From Cupriavidus pinatubonensis (GTDB taxonomy: Bacteria > Pseudomonadota > Gammaproteobacteria > Burkholderiales > Burkholderiaceae): a stretch of DNA of 64,000 nucleotides. The stretch lies in contig NZ_CP080767.1 in NCBI RefSeq assembly GCF_019602855.1, positions 434,001-498,000 on the forward strand. The letters are read 5' to 3'. Made by a program: the position numbers and the translations under genes. Every line of letters starts with the position of its first letter. The first letter of the stretch is position 1. Below are positions 1-9,087 of this stretch, piece after piece. The notes under the pieces were generated by a model. It searched no databases. It had not been told where the DNA came from and worked only from the letters and a program-made list of their open reading frames with translations.

Positions 1-858
1 CTGGACCTGATCCGGCGTGATGCGGAGCTGGCGGGCTTCTTTGGTGCGGGCGGCATCGCGAAGGGCGCCACGCCGACCAATCCCCAGCCTGTGCCATGCG
101 CGACGTCGCCCGCGGCGCTCGGCTTTTCCACATCGCCGTCCATCACGCTGCCGCTGGCCGTGACAGGGTTCGCGCCGGGTACGGTCCTGCCATGCCTGCC
201 GGATGTCACTGCAGGATCGGAGATCGTCGTGATGCGCCGCGTTGCCACGGTGACCTCGGCCGCGCCTGCGGCGGGCGTGCCGTACCTGCAGGTATCGTCC
301 TGCCCCGACGACAGCGTGTCCTTTGTCTTCGACGCCAGCGCCCCGGCGTTCACCATGCGGACCAAGGCGTGCGATCCGACCGTACCCGCGCCGTTGCGGC
401 AAGCGGTGGTGCGCATCTTCTACCTGTCCGCGTGCGATTTGTGCAGCAATGGCGGCGACGGCATTCCGACGCTCAAGATGGCGGAGCTCGTGAACGGCGC
501 CTTCCAGAGCCAGTCGCTGGCGCAGGGCATTCAGGATATGCACGTGATCTACGGCATGGATCTCGACAACAACGGCTCCGCGGATTGCTATGTGGACGAT
601 CCGGGCGCCAACAATGCGGCGGCCTGCACCAGTGTCCCCGGCTACGACTGGAGCGTCCCGCTGACCAACTGGTCGAACGTCACGACGATGCGCGTGAGCG
701 TGCTGGCGCGAACGCTGCAGCAGTCCATGGGCCAGGTCGACAACCGCACCTATGACCTGGGCCGCGCCACGGCCAGCGGTCCCTTCAATGACGGCTACAA
801 GCGCCACGTCTACTCGACGGTTGCGCGGCTGGTCAATGTGGCCGGCACACGGGAGTAA
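1..858 (+). CDS. pilW: PilW-type type IV pilus minor pilin/assembly protein (5' end missing)
   Basis: The frame is open from base 1, so the N-terminus with its prepilin cleavage site and hydrophobic helix lies outside the window; only the last 285 codons are visible. PilW proteins are minor pilins that prime type IV pilus assembly and help place PilY1 at the tip. The visible part is a secreted-type domain with several cysteines (for example the CDLCSNGG stretch) and an aspartate-rich loop, DLDNNGSADCYVDD, that looks like a calcium-binding loop. The assignment rests on the typical minor-pilin size and on the pilX and pilY1 genes directly downstream. The pilX ribosome-binding site (gggag, 851-855) overlaps the end of this gene, which suggests coupled translation. 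Confidence 0.75.
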   Translation: MDLIRRDAELAGFFGAGGIAKGATPTNPQPVPCATSPAALGFSTSPSITLPLAVTGFAPGTVLPCLPDVTAGSEIVVMRRVATVTSAAPAAGVPYLQVSSCPDDSVSFVFDASAPAFTMRTKACDPTVPAPLRQAVVRIFYLSACDLCSNGGDGIPTLKMAELVNGAFQSQSLAQGIQDMHVIYGMDLDNNGSADCYVDDPGANNAAACTSVPGYDWSVPLTNWSNVTTMRVSVLARTLQQSMGQVDNRTYDLGRATASGPFNDGYKRHVYSTVARLVNVAGTRE

Positions 859-861
859 GCA

Positions 862-1407
862 GTGGAACGAATTCGCCGCGGCCAGTCTGGGGTGACGCTG
901 ATCGTCACGCTGATCTTCCTGGCCATGTTCATGCTGATGGCGCTGACGATCGTCAATTCGGGCCTGGTCAACGTCAAGGTAGCCGCGAACCAGCAGCACA
1001 CCGTGGAAGCACGCGATGCGGCCCAGCAGGCCGTTGAACAGGTGATCAGTCAGGACTTCACTTCGGCACCGGCGTCCGCCGCGGTGGCGCTGCCGGTGGA
1101 CCTGAACGCGGATGGCAAGACGGACTACACGGCCCAGGTTGCGGTGCCGGCCTGCACCTCGGCGCTGCCGATCAAGAACACGCAGCTGGATCTTAACGAT
1201 GCGAACGATGTCTCGTGCTTCGTCGGCAGTGGCAGCCAGAACACCGGCATCCTCACGGGGTCGAACAGCGCCGCCGGCAGTTCACTGTGCGAATCCACGC
1301 AGTGGGACGTTGCATCGACCGTGACCGACGCGGCCGCGACCAATACCGCCGTGACGGTGCATCAAGGCATCGGTGTGCGCGTCCCCGCGCCAGCGGTATG
1401 TCCCTGA
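862..1407 (+). CDS. pilX: PilX-type type IV pilus minor pilin
   Basis: This is a 181-aa protein with a short basic N-terminus followed by one long hydrophobic helix (about residues 10-32, containing SGVTLIVTLIFLAMFMLMAL). That is the PilX_N pattern of a minor pilin held in the inner membrane before assembly. The rest is a soluble periplasmic domain with four cysteines. The start is GTG at 862, six bases after gggag and three bases after the pilW stop. PilX works with PilW, PilV, FimU/PilE and PilY1 as the priming complex for pilus polymerisation. Identification comes from size, helix position and place between pilW and pilY1; the C-terminal domain is poorly conserved in this family. Confidence 0.78.
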   Translation: MERIRRGQSGVTLIVTLIFLAMFMLMALTIVNSGLVNVKVAANQQHTVEARDAAQQAVEQVISQDFTSAPASAAVALPVDLNADGKTDYTAQVAVPACTSALPIKNTQLDLNDANDVSCFVGSGSQNTGILTGSNSAAGSSLCESTQWDVASTVTDAAATNTAVTVHQGIGVRVPAPAVCP

Positions 1408-1487
1408 CAGACGCCATGCATCGACTTGGCCGGCGAGATTGCTCCAGGGCAATCTCCAGTCCTACAACTCATCATTCAGGAACCAGC

Positions 1488-4400
1488 ATGCCAAATCCGG
1501 GCCGCAGCCTTCGTCGCCATGCCGCGTGCGCGCTCACGCTGCTGACCCTTGCCGGCGCTGGCAGCGCCCGGGCCGAGGACATCGACCTGTTCACCGGCTT
1601 GCAGAACAATTCGAATGCCAAGCCCAATGTCCTGATCCTGCTGGACAATGCCGCGGCCTGGGACGCGAACGTGACTGTCAATTGCACGTCGCCGGGCTAC
1701 GTTTCATCCGGGAACAGCACGAGCAACGTTGGCGCGGAACAGTGTGCATTGCACGCGGCGGTGGCGACGCTGGCGCAGAACCCCGCCATGGCCGGCAACA
1801 TGAACATGGGCCTGATGATGTTCGGCAACAGCAGCAACTACGGCGGACAATTCAAGTTCCAGGCAGCGACACCGCCAAGCCCGCCGCCCTCGCCCGCACT
1901 GCCGCTGATGGACGCGACGGGCACGGCCAACTTCATGGCCTACCTCAAGACCATCGACCGCAATGGCGACAAGGGCAACGGTTCACAGGTGGGCGGCGGT
2001 ATGCAGGAGGCATGGGCCTTCTTTGCCGGCAAGACCGGCATTTCGGGGACCAACTATGCGAACCGGTCGCCCATCACCAACCCCTGCCAACGGAATTTCA
2101 TCATCTACATCGCCAATGCGATGAACAACGGCAAGCCTCAGGACGGTGGGCAGCTCTCCGCTGCAACGCTTGCCGCTGCCGGGGCAACGGCTGCGCAACA
2201 GCAGCAGATCACCATACCGGGGTCCTATACGAAATACCAGAGCAACTGGGGTGACGAGTGGGCGCGGTTCATGTATCAGACCGACGTGAATGGCAGCCTG
2301 GTGAACAACCAGAACGTCATCACGTACACGATTGCAGTGACCGACGGCAACAATCCCGACTATGTTGCCTTCACCCAGAGCATGGCCACCAACGGCGGCG
2401 GCAAGTCCTATGTCGTCAAGATGGGCGACATCACTGCCATGACCAACGCGCTGCTGGAGATCTTCAGCGAAATGCAGGCGGTCAACAACGTGTTTGCGTC
2501 GGTCAGCCTGCCAGTCAGCGTGAACAGCCAGGGTACCTACCTGAACCAGGTCTATATCGGCATGTTCCGTCCGGACGCCACCGCGGCACCGCGCTGGATC
2601 GGGAACCTCAAGCAGTACAAGCTTGGCTATGACAGCAACAACCAGATCGTGATGCTGGATTCGACGGCCGCAGGCCCGAACCAGCAAAGCGCAATCAGCA
2701 ATGCCGGCACAGGCTTCATTTCGCCGAACGCAAAGAGCTATTGGAGCGCCGAGCCGCCACTCAGTTTCAGCAGCAGCGGCTATGGCACGGGCAGTGTGAC
2801 AAGCTGGCCGTCAACCGGCTTCTGGGCCAACAGCCCGTCCGGTTCTTCCGGAGCGCTCGATCTCGCCGATGGGGAAATCGTCGAAAAGGGGGGCGCTGGC
2901 GAGATGCTGCGCGCGCAGTACCTGACCACCCAGACCGGCCGCCGGCTGCTGACGTGCGCCAATGGCGCGTGCGCAGCGAACACGGCGCTGGCATCGTTCG
3001 ACACCAGCAATACGTGGCTGGTGGGCACTGCCGGGCAGGCCGCGCTCAAGACCACGGCCACGGACGTCAGCAACATGGTCAACTGGGTACGCGGAGCGGA
3101 CATCTATGCCGCGCTTGCGGCGGCGTCCGGATCGTCCGGCAACGGCAAGGGATCCAGCGGTTCCGGTTCCGGCACCTCGACCAGCGCGGTGGGCGCGGAG
3201 GCCGAACCAGGGCCTGGCGGCGCGGTGACCGTGCGCCCCTCCATTCATGGCGATGTGCTGCATTCACGCCCGGTCGTCGTGAACTATGGGGGATCGACCG
3301 GCATCGTGGTCTTCTACGGCGCGAACGACGGCGTCTTCCACGCGATCAACGGCAACCAGTCGAGCGGCATCGGCGGCGTGCGGCCGGGCGGCGAACTGTG
3401 GGGTTTCGTGCCACCGGAGTTCTACGGCAAGCTGGGCCGCATCTACAGCAATACACCCACCATCAAGCTGCCCGGATCCACCTATGGCACGGCGCGCGAC
3501 TACTTCTTCGATGGCACTACCACGCTTTACCAGGATCTGCGCGACCCCAAGAATCCGCGCGTGATCCTGTACATCACCGCGCGTCGCGGGGGCGCGTTGC
3601 TCTATGCCATGGACGTGACCGACCCGATCAATCCGAAGTACCTCTGGTCGACGACGAACACGCAGATTCCCGAACTGGGCCAGACGTGGTCGCAGCCGCG
3701 CGTGGTCCTGGTGAAGGGGAACACCAACCCGGTGCTCGTCATGGGCGCAGGCTACGACACCGCCGAGGACAGCGACCCGGCGCCAGGCACGAACACCAGC
3801 GGGCGCGGCGTGATTGTGCTGGACGCGCTGACAGGCGGCGTGGTGCGCGCGTGGCTGGGCGACTGTACCGGGCTCGCCAGTACCGTCTGCGCAAGCCCGA
3901 CGGGCTTGTCACGCGCGGTCCCGTCCGATGTGGCGGCGGTGGATCGCAACGGCGATGGCTATATCGACAAGGCCTATGTGGGCGACGTCGGCGGCAATGT
4001 CTGGCGTGTCGATTTCGAGACCAGCGCAGGCACTGCACCGACCGCATGGACCATGGGCAAGCTCGCGGCGCTTGGCGGTGCGGCGAACACCAACGACGCG
4101 CGCAAGTTCCTGTACGCACCCGATGTAGTCTCCACCGGCACCTACGACGCCATCACGATGGGCACGGGCGACCGTGAGCATCCGCTTTACTCTGCATCGA
4201 CCACGGCGGGCACGGCCTACAACGTGGTCAACCGGTTCTATGTGATCAAGGACACGACGCTGTCGGGCGGGCTGCCGTCCACCTGGACGCCGCTGACCGA
4301 AGCGAACCTGTTCGATGCGACGGCCACCCAGTATGTGGACTCGACCAGCGGCAAGGGCTTCTACATCACGCTGGCCAAGGGCGAGAAGATCGTCAATGCG

Positions 4401-4769
4401 CCGCTGACGGTCTCGGGCTACACCTACTTCGGCACCAATACGCCTTCCGTGCCGACGCCGGGTGCCTGCTATCCGGACCTTGGCGTGGCCCGCGGCTACT
4501 CCGTTTCGTTCCTGACCGGGCTTGGGCAGAATACCAACCGCTTCATTACGTTCGACGGTGGCGGCCTGCCGCCGTCGCCGGTGTTTGGCATCGTGTCGAT
4601 CACGAATGCCTCCGGTGTGACCGGCAACGTCGGTGTGCTGATCGGCGGCGGCAACCAGACCGGGCCAGGCGGCGGCAACAATACATCGCCACTGGGTGGC
4701 CAGAAGGTCGTGCCGCTTGGCGTTGGCAAGCGAAAGCGCCTTTACTGGTACTCGCAGATCGACAAGTGA
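1488..4769 (+). CDS. pilY1: PilY1-type pilus tip adhesin / assembly factor
   Basis: A 1093-aa secreted protein. Residues 1-29 form a signal peptide ending SARA before EDIDL. Residues about 45-350 form a von Willebrand A-like region whose metal site is degenerate: NVLILLDNAAAW at about 47-58 replaces the usual D-x-S-x-S. A Ser/Gly-rich linker follows around residues 545-580. The C-terminal half is the PilC/PilY1 beta-propeller, with a clear calcium loop DRNGDGYID at 819-827. PilY1 proteins sit at the pilus tip, mediate adhesion and surface sensing, and counter PilT-driven retraction in a calcium-dependent way. The ATG at 1488 is chosen because agga (1478-1481) precedes it and the signal peptide follows at once; the frame is open further upstream within pilX. 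It is probably the last gene of the pilus operon. Confidence 0.9.
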   Translation: MPNPGRSLRRHAACALTLLTLAGAGSARAEDIDLFTGLQNNSNAKPNVLILLDNAAAWDANVTVNCTSPGYVSSGNSTSNVGAEQCALHAAVATLAQNPAMAGNMNMGLMMFGNSSNYGGQFKFQAATPPSPPPSPALPLMDATGTANFMAYLKTIDRNGDKGNGSQVGGGMQEAWAFFAGKTGISGTNYANRSPITNPCQRNFIIYIANAMNNGKPQDGGQLSAATLAAAGATAAQQQQITIPGSYTKYQSNWGDEWARFMYQTDVNGSLVNNQNVITYTIAVTDGNNPDYVAFTQSMATNGGGKSYVVKMGDITAMTNALLEIFSEMQAVNNVFASVSLPVSVNSQGTYLNQVYIGMFRPDATAAPRWIGNLKQYKLGYDSNNQIVMLDSTAAGPNQQSAISNAGTGFISPNAKSYWSAEPPLSFSSSGYGTGSVTSWPSTGFWANSPSGSSGALDLADGEIVEKGGAGEMLRAQYLTTQTGRRLLTCANGACAANTALASFDTSNTWLVGTAGQAALKTTATDVSNMVNWVRGADIYAALAAASGSSGNGKGSSGSGSGTSTSAVGAEAEPGPGGAVTVRPSIHGDVLHSRPVVVNYGGSTGIVVFYGANDGVFHAINGNQSSGIGGVRPGGELWGFVPPEFYGKLGRIYSNTPTIKLPGSTYGTARDYFFDGTTTLYQDLRDPKNPRVILYITARRGGALLYAMDVTDPINPKYLWSTTNTQIPELGQTWSQPRVVLVKGNTNPVLVMGAGYDTAEDSDPAPGTNTSGRGVIVLDALTGGVVRAWLGDCTGLASTVCASPTGLSRAVPSDVAAVDRNGDGYIDKAYVGDVGGNVWRVDFETSAGTAPTAWTMGKLAALGGAANTNDARKFLYAPDVVSTGTYDAITMGTGDREHPLYSASTTAGTAYNVVNRFYVIKDTTLSGGLPSTWTPLTEANLFDATATQYVDSTSGKGFYITLAKGEKIVNAPLTVSGYTYFGTNTPSVPTPGACYPDLGVARGYSVSFLTGLGQNTNRFITFDGGGLPPSPVFGIVSITNASGVTGNVGVLIGGGNQTGPGGGNNTSPLGGQKVVPLGVGKRKRLYWYSQIDK

Positions 4770-4876
4770 TGTCCTGACCGAACGCACGGCTGGCGGCGGC
4801 TCCGGCCGCCTGCCACAATATCGGCTTCGTCGACGTTTTCGTCGCTTACGTCGCCGCCGTCTGGCGGGCGCTTTCC

Positions 4877-5140
4877 GTGTTGCAAAGATCCGTTGTTCCG
4901 TTCCTGGTGTTGCTGGCTCTGATGCCACCGGCGCGTGCAGCCGGCGGCCAGCCCGCGAGCGCGCCCGCGGCGGCATCTGCCGCCCAGGCGGCACGACCGG
5001 CCCGCTCGGACCTCTACTCCTTGCGCCCCAGCCACGACGACCGCGGGCAAAGCAGCAGCTTTGGCCTCAAGCTAAGGCCGTCTGGCCCACCCCAGGACGA
5101 CAACACACGATCGCCGGGGCTTTACGGTCCGGCAAGATAG
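4877..5140 (+). CDS. Small putative secreted protein, unknown function
   Basis: This is an 87-aa reading frame in the 430-bp gap between pilY1 and the aminotransferase. It starts with GTG and reads MLQRSVVPFLVLLALMPPARA, a good signal-peptide pattern with cleavage after ARA. An Ala/Pro-rich stretch follows, then a charged tail rich in Arg, Ser and Asp. I recognise no family. No convincing Shine-Dalgarno sequence precedes the start. Small proline-rich exported proteins are plausible next to pilus genes, but a chance frame in GC-rich DNA is also possible. The signal-peptide pattern is the only real support. Confidence 0.4.
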   Translation: MLQRSVVPFLVLLALMPPARAAGGQPASAPAAASAAQAARPARSDLYSLRPSHDDRGQSSSFGLKLRPSGPPQDDNTRSPGLYGPAR

Positions 5141-5199
5141 CAACATCCCGGGCGCTTTGCGCTACGCTTGGCATCTCGCTCGCAACCGCAGGAACGCTC

Positions 5200-6411
5200 A
5201 TGCCAGACAGCCCAAGCCGCCACACGCCTGATCCGCAACTTCCTCTCGCCCGGGACGCCGTCCACAATCTGCGCGCGTCGCGCATCCGCGAAGTCGCGAA
5301 CGCCGGCATCGGCCTGCCTGAGGTGCTGCCGTTCTGGTTCGGCGAATCGGATCAGGTCACGCCGGACTTCGTCCGCGACGCCGCGGCGCGTGCGCTGGCG
5401 GGTGGCGCCACGTTCTATACGCACAACCTCGGCATCGCGCCCCTTCGCAGTGCGCTGGCCGACTATGTCGGCGCGCTGCATGGCGCCACGCGCATCGAGA
5501 ACGTCGCGGTCACGAGTGCCGGCGTCAACGGCCTGATGCTGGCGGCCCAGCTCATTGCCGGGCCTGGCGATCGCGTGGTGGCGGTCACGCCACTATGGCC
5601 CAACCTGGTGGAGATCCCGAAGATCCTCGGCGCCTCGGTCGAAACCGTTTCGCTCGACTATGGTCCGCACGGGTGGACGCTCGATGTCGACAAGCTGCTC
5701 GCGGCGCTGACGCCGGACACGCGTGCGCTGATGGTCAATTCGCCGAACAACCCGACCGGCTGGGTGATGTCGCGCGCGGCACAACTTACCGTGCTGGACC
5801 ACTGCCGCCGGCACGGGATCTGGATCATTGCCGACGAGGTCTATGAGCGGCTCTACTACGGCGATGAACCCGGTGGGGGCGACAGCCGCACCGCGCCGTC
5901 GTTCCTGGACATCGCCTCGCGCGAGGAGCGCGTCATCTGCGTCAACTCGTTTTCCAAGGCGTGGCTGATGACGGGCTGGCGGCTCGGCTGGATGGTGTTG
6001 CCTTCATCGATGACCGACGATCTCGGCAAGCTGATCGAATACAACACCTCGTGCGCGCCTTCGTTCGTGCAGGAGGCAGGCGTGGCGGCGGTGCGCGAAG
6101 GCGAAGCGTTCACGCGCGACCTCGTCCAGCGGTTGCGCACGGCGCGCGACCACCTCGTGGATGCGCTGTCCGCCTTGCCCGGTGTGGACGCGCATGCGCC
6201 GGAGGGCGCGATGTACGTGTTCTTCCGCCTGTCCGGCGCCACGGACAGCCTGGCCCTGTGCAAGCAGCTCGTGCGGGAAGCGGGTTTGGGGCTGGCACCG
6301 GGCAGCGCATTCGGCGATGAAGGGGAGGGCTTCGTGCGCTGGTGCTATGCGTGCGACACGGATCGCCTCGATGAAGGCGTGCGGCGCCTGCGCGGGTTCA
6401 TCGGGCGCTGA
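5200..6411 (+). CDS. PLP-dependent class I/II aminotransferase
   Basis: A 403-aa fold-type I aminotransferase of normal family length. The PLP-binding lysine is in NSFSKAWLMTGWRLGW (Lys253), the Schiff-base lysine motif with the downstream Arg that contacts the cofactor phosphate. NSPNNPTGW and DEVYERLYY supply the conserved Asn and the Asp/Tyr pair of the active site. Relatives are annotated as aspartate, tyrosine or general aromatic aminotransferases, which move the amino group from an amino acid to a 2-oxo acid; the substrate cannot be read from sequence. ATG at 5200 follows agga at a suitable distance. It stands alone and converges on the efflux operon, with only 12 bp between the two stop codons. 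Confidence 0.85.
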   Translation: MPDSPSRHTPDPQLPLARDAVHNLRASRIREVANAGIGLPEVLPFWFGESDQVTPDFVRDAAARALAGGATFYTHNLGIAPLRSALADYVGALHGATRIENVAVTSAGVNGLMLAAQLIAGPGDRVVAVTPLWPNLVEIPKILGASVETVSLDYGPHGWTLDVDKLLAALTPDTRALMVNSPNNPTGWVMSRAAQLTVLDHCRRHGIWIIADEVYERLYYGDEPGGGDSRTAPSFLDIASREERVICVNSFSKAWLMTGWRLGWMVLPSSMTDDLGKLIEYNTSCAPSFVQEAGVAAVREGEAFTRDLVQRLRTARDHLVDALSALPGVDAHAPEGAMYVFFRLSGATDSLALCKQLVREAGLGLAPGSAFGDEGEGFVRWCYACDTDRLDEGVRRLRGFIGR

Positions 6412-6423
6412 GCCTGCGGACTG

Positions 6424-7926
6424 TCACTGCACGGCCGGCGTAGAGGGACTTCCTGCGCTGGCCTGCGCCTCCTCCTCCCACCATCCGCCGCCGAGCGCCT
6501 GCAGCAGCGCCGCCGAATCGGCGAGCCGGCTTGCGGTCGCCTGTGACAGGTCCAGCGATGCCTGGCGCGACTGGCGCTCCGCATCGAGCAGCGTGAGCTG
6601 GCTCACACCGCCGAGCCGGTACTGCTGCGACACGATATCCAGCGTTGCACGCGCCTGCCGCGCATTGTCCGCGCGGGCGCGTAGCGTGGCGGCGTCGGCC
6701 TCGAGCGCGCGCAGCGCGTCGGCCACGTTCTGCAGGCCTAGCAGAATGGCCTGGTGGTAAGCCGCGAGCGACTGCTCGTAGGCCGCTTCCGACGCACGCT
6801 TGCGCGCCAGCAGTTCGCCACCGTGGAAAACAGGTTGCACAAGGCCGGCGGCAAGGCTCCAGACGTTGAAGCTGTCGAACAGATTGCGAGCGGTGGTGGA
6901 CTGCCAGCCACCGCTCGCGCTGAGCGTGATCTGCGGATAGAGGTTGGCCGTGGCCACGCCGATATTTGCCGAGGCCTGGTGCAGCAGCGCTTCAGCCGCG
7001 CGGATATCCGGACGGCGGCGCGCAAGTGTGGACGGCAGGCTGACTGGCAAGGTCTCCGGCAACTGCAAGTCTTCAAGCCTGAATTCCGGCAATTGCGCCG
7101 CCGCAGGCGTCTGGCCCGTATAGACCGCAAGCTGGTGGCGCGTGGACTCGATCTGCTGTGCGAGCCCCGGAATCAGTGCCTGCGTCTGCGCGAGTTCGGA
7201 ACGCTGGCGCTGCACGTCGACGCGCGCGATGCCGCCGGTGCGCAGCCGTTCCTCGGCGATGCCGAGTTCGCGTTGCTGCGCCTCGGCAATGGCGACCGTA
7301 TCGGCCAGTTGCGCGCGCAATCCCGCTTCCCGGATCGCCGCCGTGGCGACATTGGCGGCCAGTGCAAGGCGGGCAGCCTCGAATTCATAGCGCTGATAAT
7401 CCACCGCTGCCTGCAGGCCTTCGAGCTCGCGCCGCTGTCCGCCGAACAGATCGAGTACGTACGAGACCTGCACCGTCGCGCCGTAGAGCGTGAACGGGCC
7501 GGGACTCGGAATGGCGGTGATGCCGAGCGACTGGAAGTTGACCTGCTGGCGCGTCGTGTTGAGGTTCGCATCCACGGTCGGCCAGCGCGTGGCCCCGGTG
7601 CGCGCAGCAAGGTTTTCCTGCGCCTCGCGCAGTTTCGCCTGTGCCTGCGCGAGCGTGGGACTGCCATCGAGTGCAGCGCGAATCGTTGCATCCAGCGCGG
7701 GACTGCGGAACAGCGCCCACCATTGCGCGGGCACGTCGGCGCCGTTGGCGAAGGTCTGCGGGTGGCCGTGCGGCAGGTTGCCGGGCATCTCGGCGGCGAC
7801 CGTGGATTGCGGCTGCGGGCCGGCTACGTAACCGGGATCATCGGTTGGTGCCGGCGCACGGAAATCGGGGCCGACCGCGCACGCCGAAAGCAGCAGGCAG
7901 GCTAGTAATGGAAGACGGGAACGCAT
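6424..7926 (-). CDS. NodT/OprM-type outer-membrane efflux lipoprotein
   Basis: A 500-aa outer-membrane factor. The N-terminus reads MRSRLPLLACLLLSACAVGP, a lipoprotein signal with lipobox LSAC. The body has two related halves rich in Ala, Gln and Arg with heptad helices (for example QAQAKLREAQENLAAR and the LARRRPDIRAAEALL motif typical of NodT proteins), matching the TolC-like repeat fold of a trimeric exit duct. It is the last gene of a five-gene minus-strand operon with the permease, ATPase, HlyD adaptor and TetR regulator, so it most likely forms the outer-membrane exit of that ABC exporter. The cargo is not evident. Confidence 0.9.
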   Translation of the reverse strand: MRSRLPLLACLLLSACAVGPDFRAPAPTDDPGYVAGPQPQSTVAAEMPGNLPHGHPQTFANGADVPAQWWALFRSPALDATIRAALDGSPTLAQAQAKLREAQENLAARTGATRWPTVDANLNTTRQQVNFQSLGITAIPSPGPFTLYGATVQVSYVLDLFGGQRRELEGLQAAVDYQRYEFEAARLALAANVATAAIREAGLRAQLADTVAIAEAQQRELGIAEERLRTGGIARVDVQRQRSELAQTQALIPGLAQQIESTRHQLAVYTGQTPAAAQLPEFRLEDLQLPETLPVSLPSTLARRRPDIRAAEALLHQASANIGVATANLYPQITLSASGGWQSTTARNLFDSFNVWSLAAGLVQPVFHGGELLARKRASEAAYEQSLAAYHQAILLGLQNVADALRALEADAATLRARADNARQARATLDIVSQQYRLGGVSQLTLLDAERQSRQASLDLSQATASRLADSAALLQALGGGWWEEEAQASAGSPSTPAVQ

Positions 7927-7938
7927 GGCGTGGCTCCT

Positions 7939-9087
7939 TCAGTCCAGCGTGCGGCGGTAGAAGCGCACCGCGATCGCCATCACCACCACGATGAACAGGG
8001 CCATCGGCCACACATTGGGCCACAGCTCGGTCCAGCCGTTGCCTTTGAGCAGGATGCCGCGAATCATGCGGTGGAAGTAAGTCATCGGCAGGATGTTGCC
8101 GATGCCCTGCGCCCACCCCGGCATGCCCGCGAACGGGAACATGAAGCCGGACAGCAGGATGTTGGGCAGGAAGTAGAAGAACGTGAGCTGCATCGCCTGC
8201 AACTGGTTTTGCGCGAGCGACGACAGCGTGATGCCCACCGTCAGGTTGGCCGCGATGAACAGCAGCGCCGCCAGGTACACCGCGATGACGGAGCCGAAGA
8301 ACGGCACCTGGAACACCCAGCGCGCGGCGAGCAGCACGATGGTCGACTGGATCAGGCCGATGAAGATGTACGGCACGATCTTGCCGGTCATGACCTCGAT
8401 CGGCTTCACTGGCGTGGCGAGCAGGTTTTCCATGGTGCCGCGCTCGCGTTCGCGCGTCATCGCCAGGCCCGTCATCATCACCATCGTCATCGACAGGATT
8501 ACGCCCATCAGCCCGGGGATGATGTTGTACTGCGTGATGCCCTCAGGGTTGTAGAGCCGCTGCACCTGCACGTCGAACGGCGCCTTGCCGCCGGCCAGCG
8601 GGGCAAGCGCCCCTTTCATGTCGACACGCGCCACGGTGAACGGCAGCTGTGCGAGCGCGGCGATGGCGGCGCCGGTCGCGGACGGGTCCGTCGCGTCCGC
8701 CTCCACCAGCAGCGCGGGCCGTTCGCCACGCAACAGCTTGCGCGTGAAATCGGGCGGGATGCTGACCACGAACTGCACGTTGCCTTTCATCAGCGCCTCG
8801 CGCCCGGCGTCTTCGTCCGGCAGCGTGCCGACCATCTTGAAGTAGGTCGAGTGCTCCATGCTGGCCAGGAACGAGCGCGTGAATTCGCTCTGGTCCGCGG
8901 CGATCACGGCGGTCGGCAGGTGCCGCGGATCAGTGTTGATGGCAAAGCCGAACAGCAGCAGCTGCATGATCGGCAGGCCCACGATCATGCCGAACGTGAC
9001 ACGGTCGCGCCGCAACTGGAGGAACTCCTTGAGCACGATGCTCCACCACCGGTCGAAGGAGAAGCTGAATCGTCCGTTGCGTTTCAT
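7939..9087 (-). CDS. ABC-2 type transporter permease (YbhS/YbhR-like)
   Basis: A 382-aa inner-membrane permease. It has one N-terminal membrane helix (FGMIVGLPIMQLLLFGFAI), a periplasmic domain of about 150 residues, then five C-terminal helices beginning near MGVILSMTMVMMTGLAM. This is the ABC2_membrane_3 layout seen in E. coli YbhR/YbhS and DrrB-like drug exporters. The ERGTMENLLATPVKPIEVM stretch is the usual cytoplasmic coupling segment. It overlaps the upstream ATPase gene by 4 bp, implying coupled translation. Only one permease is present, so a homodimer is likely, unlike the two-permease ybhSR system. Confidence 0.9.
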   Translation of the reverse strand: MKRNGRFSFSFDRWWSIVLKEFLQLRRDRVTFGMIVGLPIMQLLLFGFAINTDPRHLPTAVIAADQSEFTRSFLASMEHSTYFKMVGTLPDEDAGREALMKGNVQFVVSIPPDFTRKLLRGERPALLVEADATDPSATGAAIAALAQLPFTVARVDMKGALAPLAGGKAPFDVQVQRLYNPEGITQYNIIPGLMGVILSMTMVMMTGLAMTRERERGTMENLLATPVKPIEVMTGKIVPYIFIGLIQSTIVLLAARWVFQVPFFGSVIAVYLAALLFIAANLTVGITLSSLAQNQLQAMQLTFFYFLPNILLSGFMFPFAGMPGWAQGIGNILPMTYFHRMIRGILLKGNGWTELWPNVWPMALFIVVVMAIAVRFYRRTLD

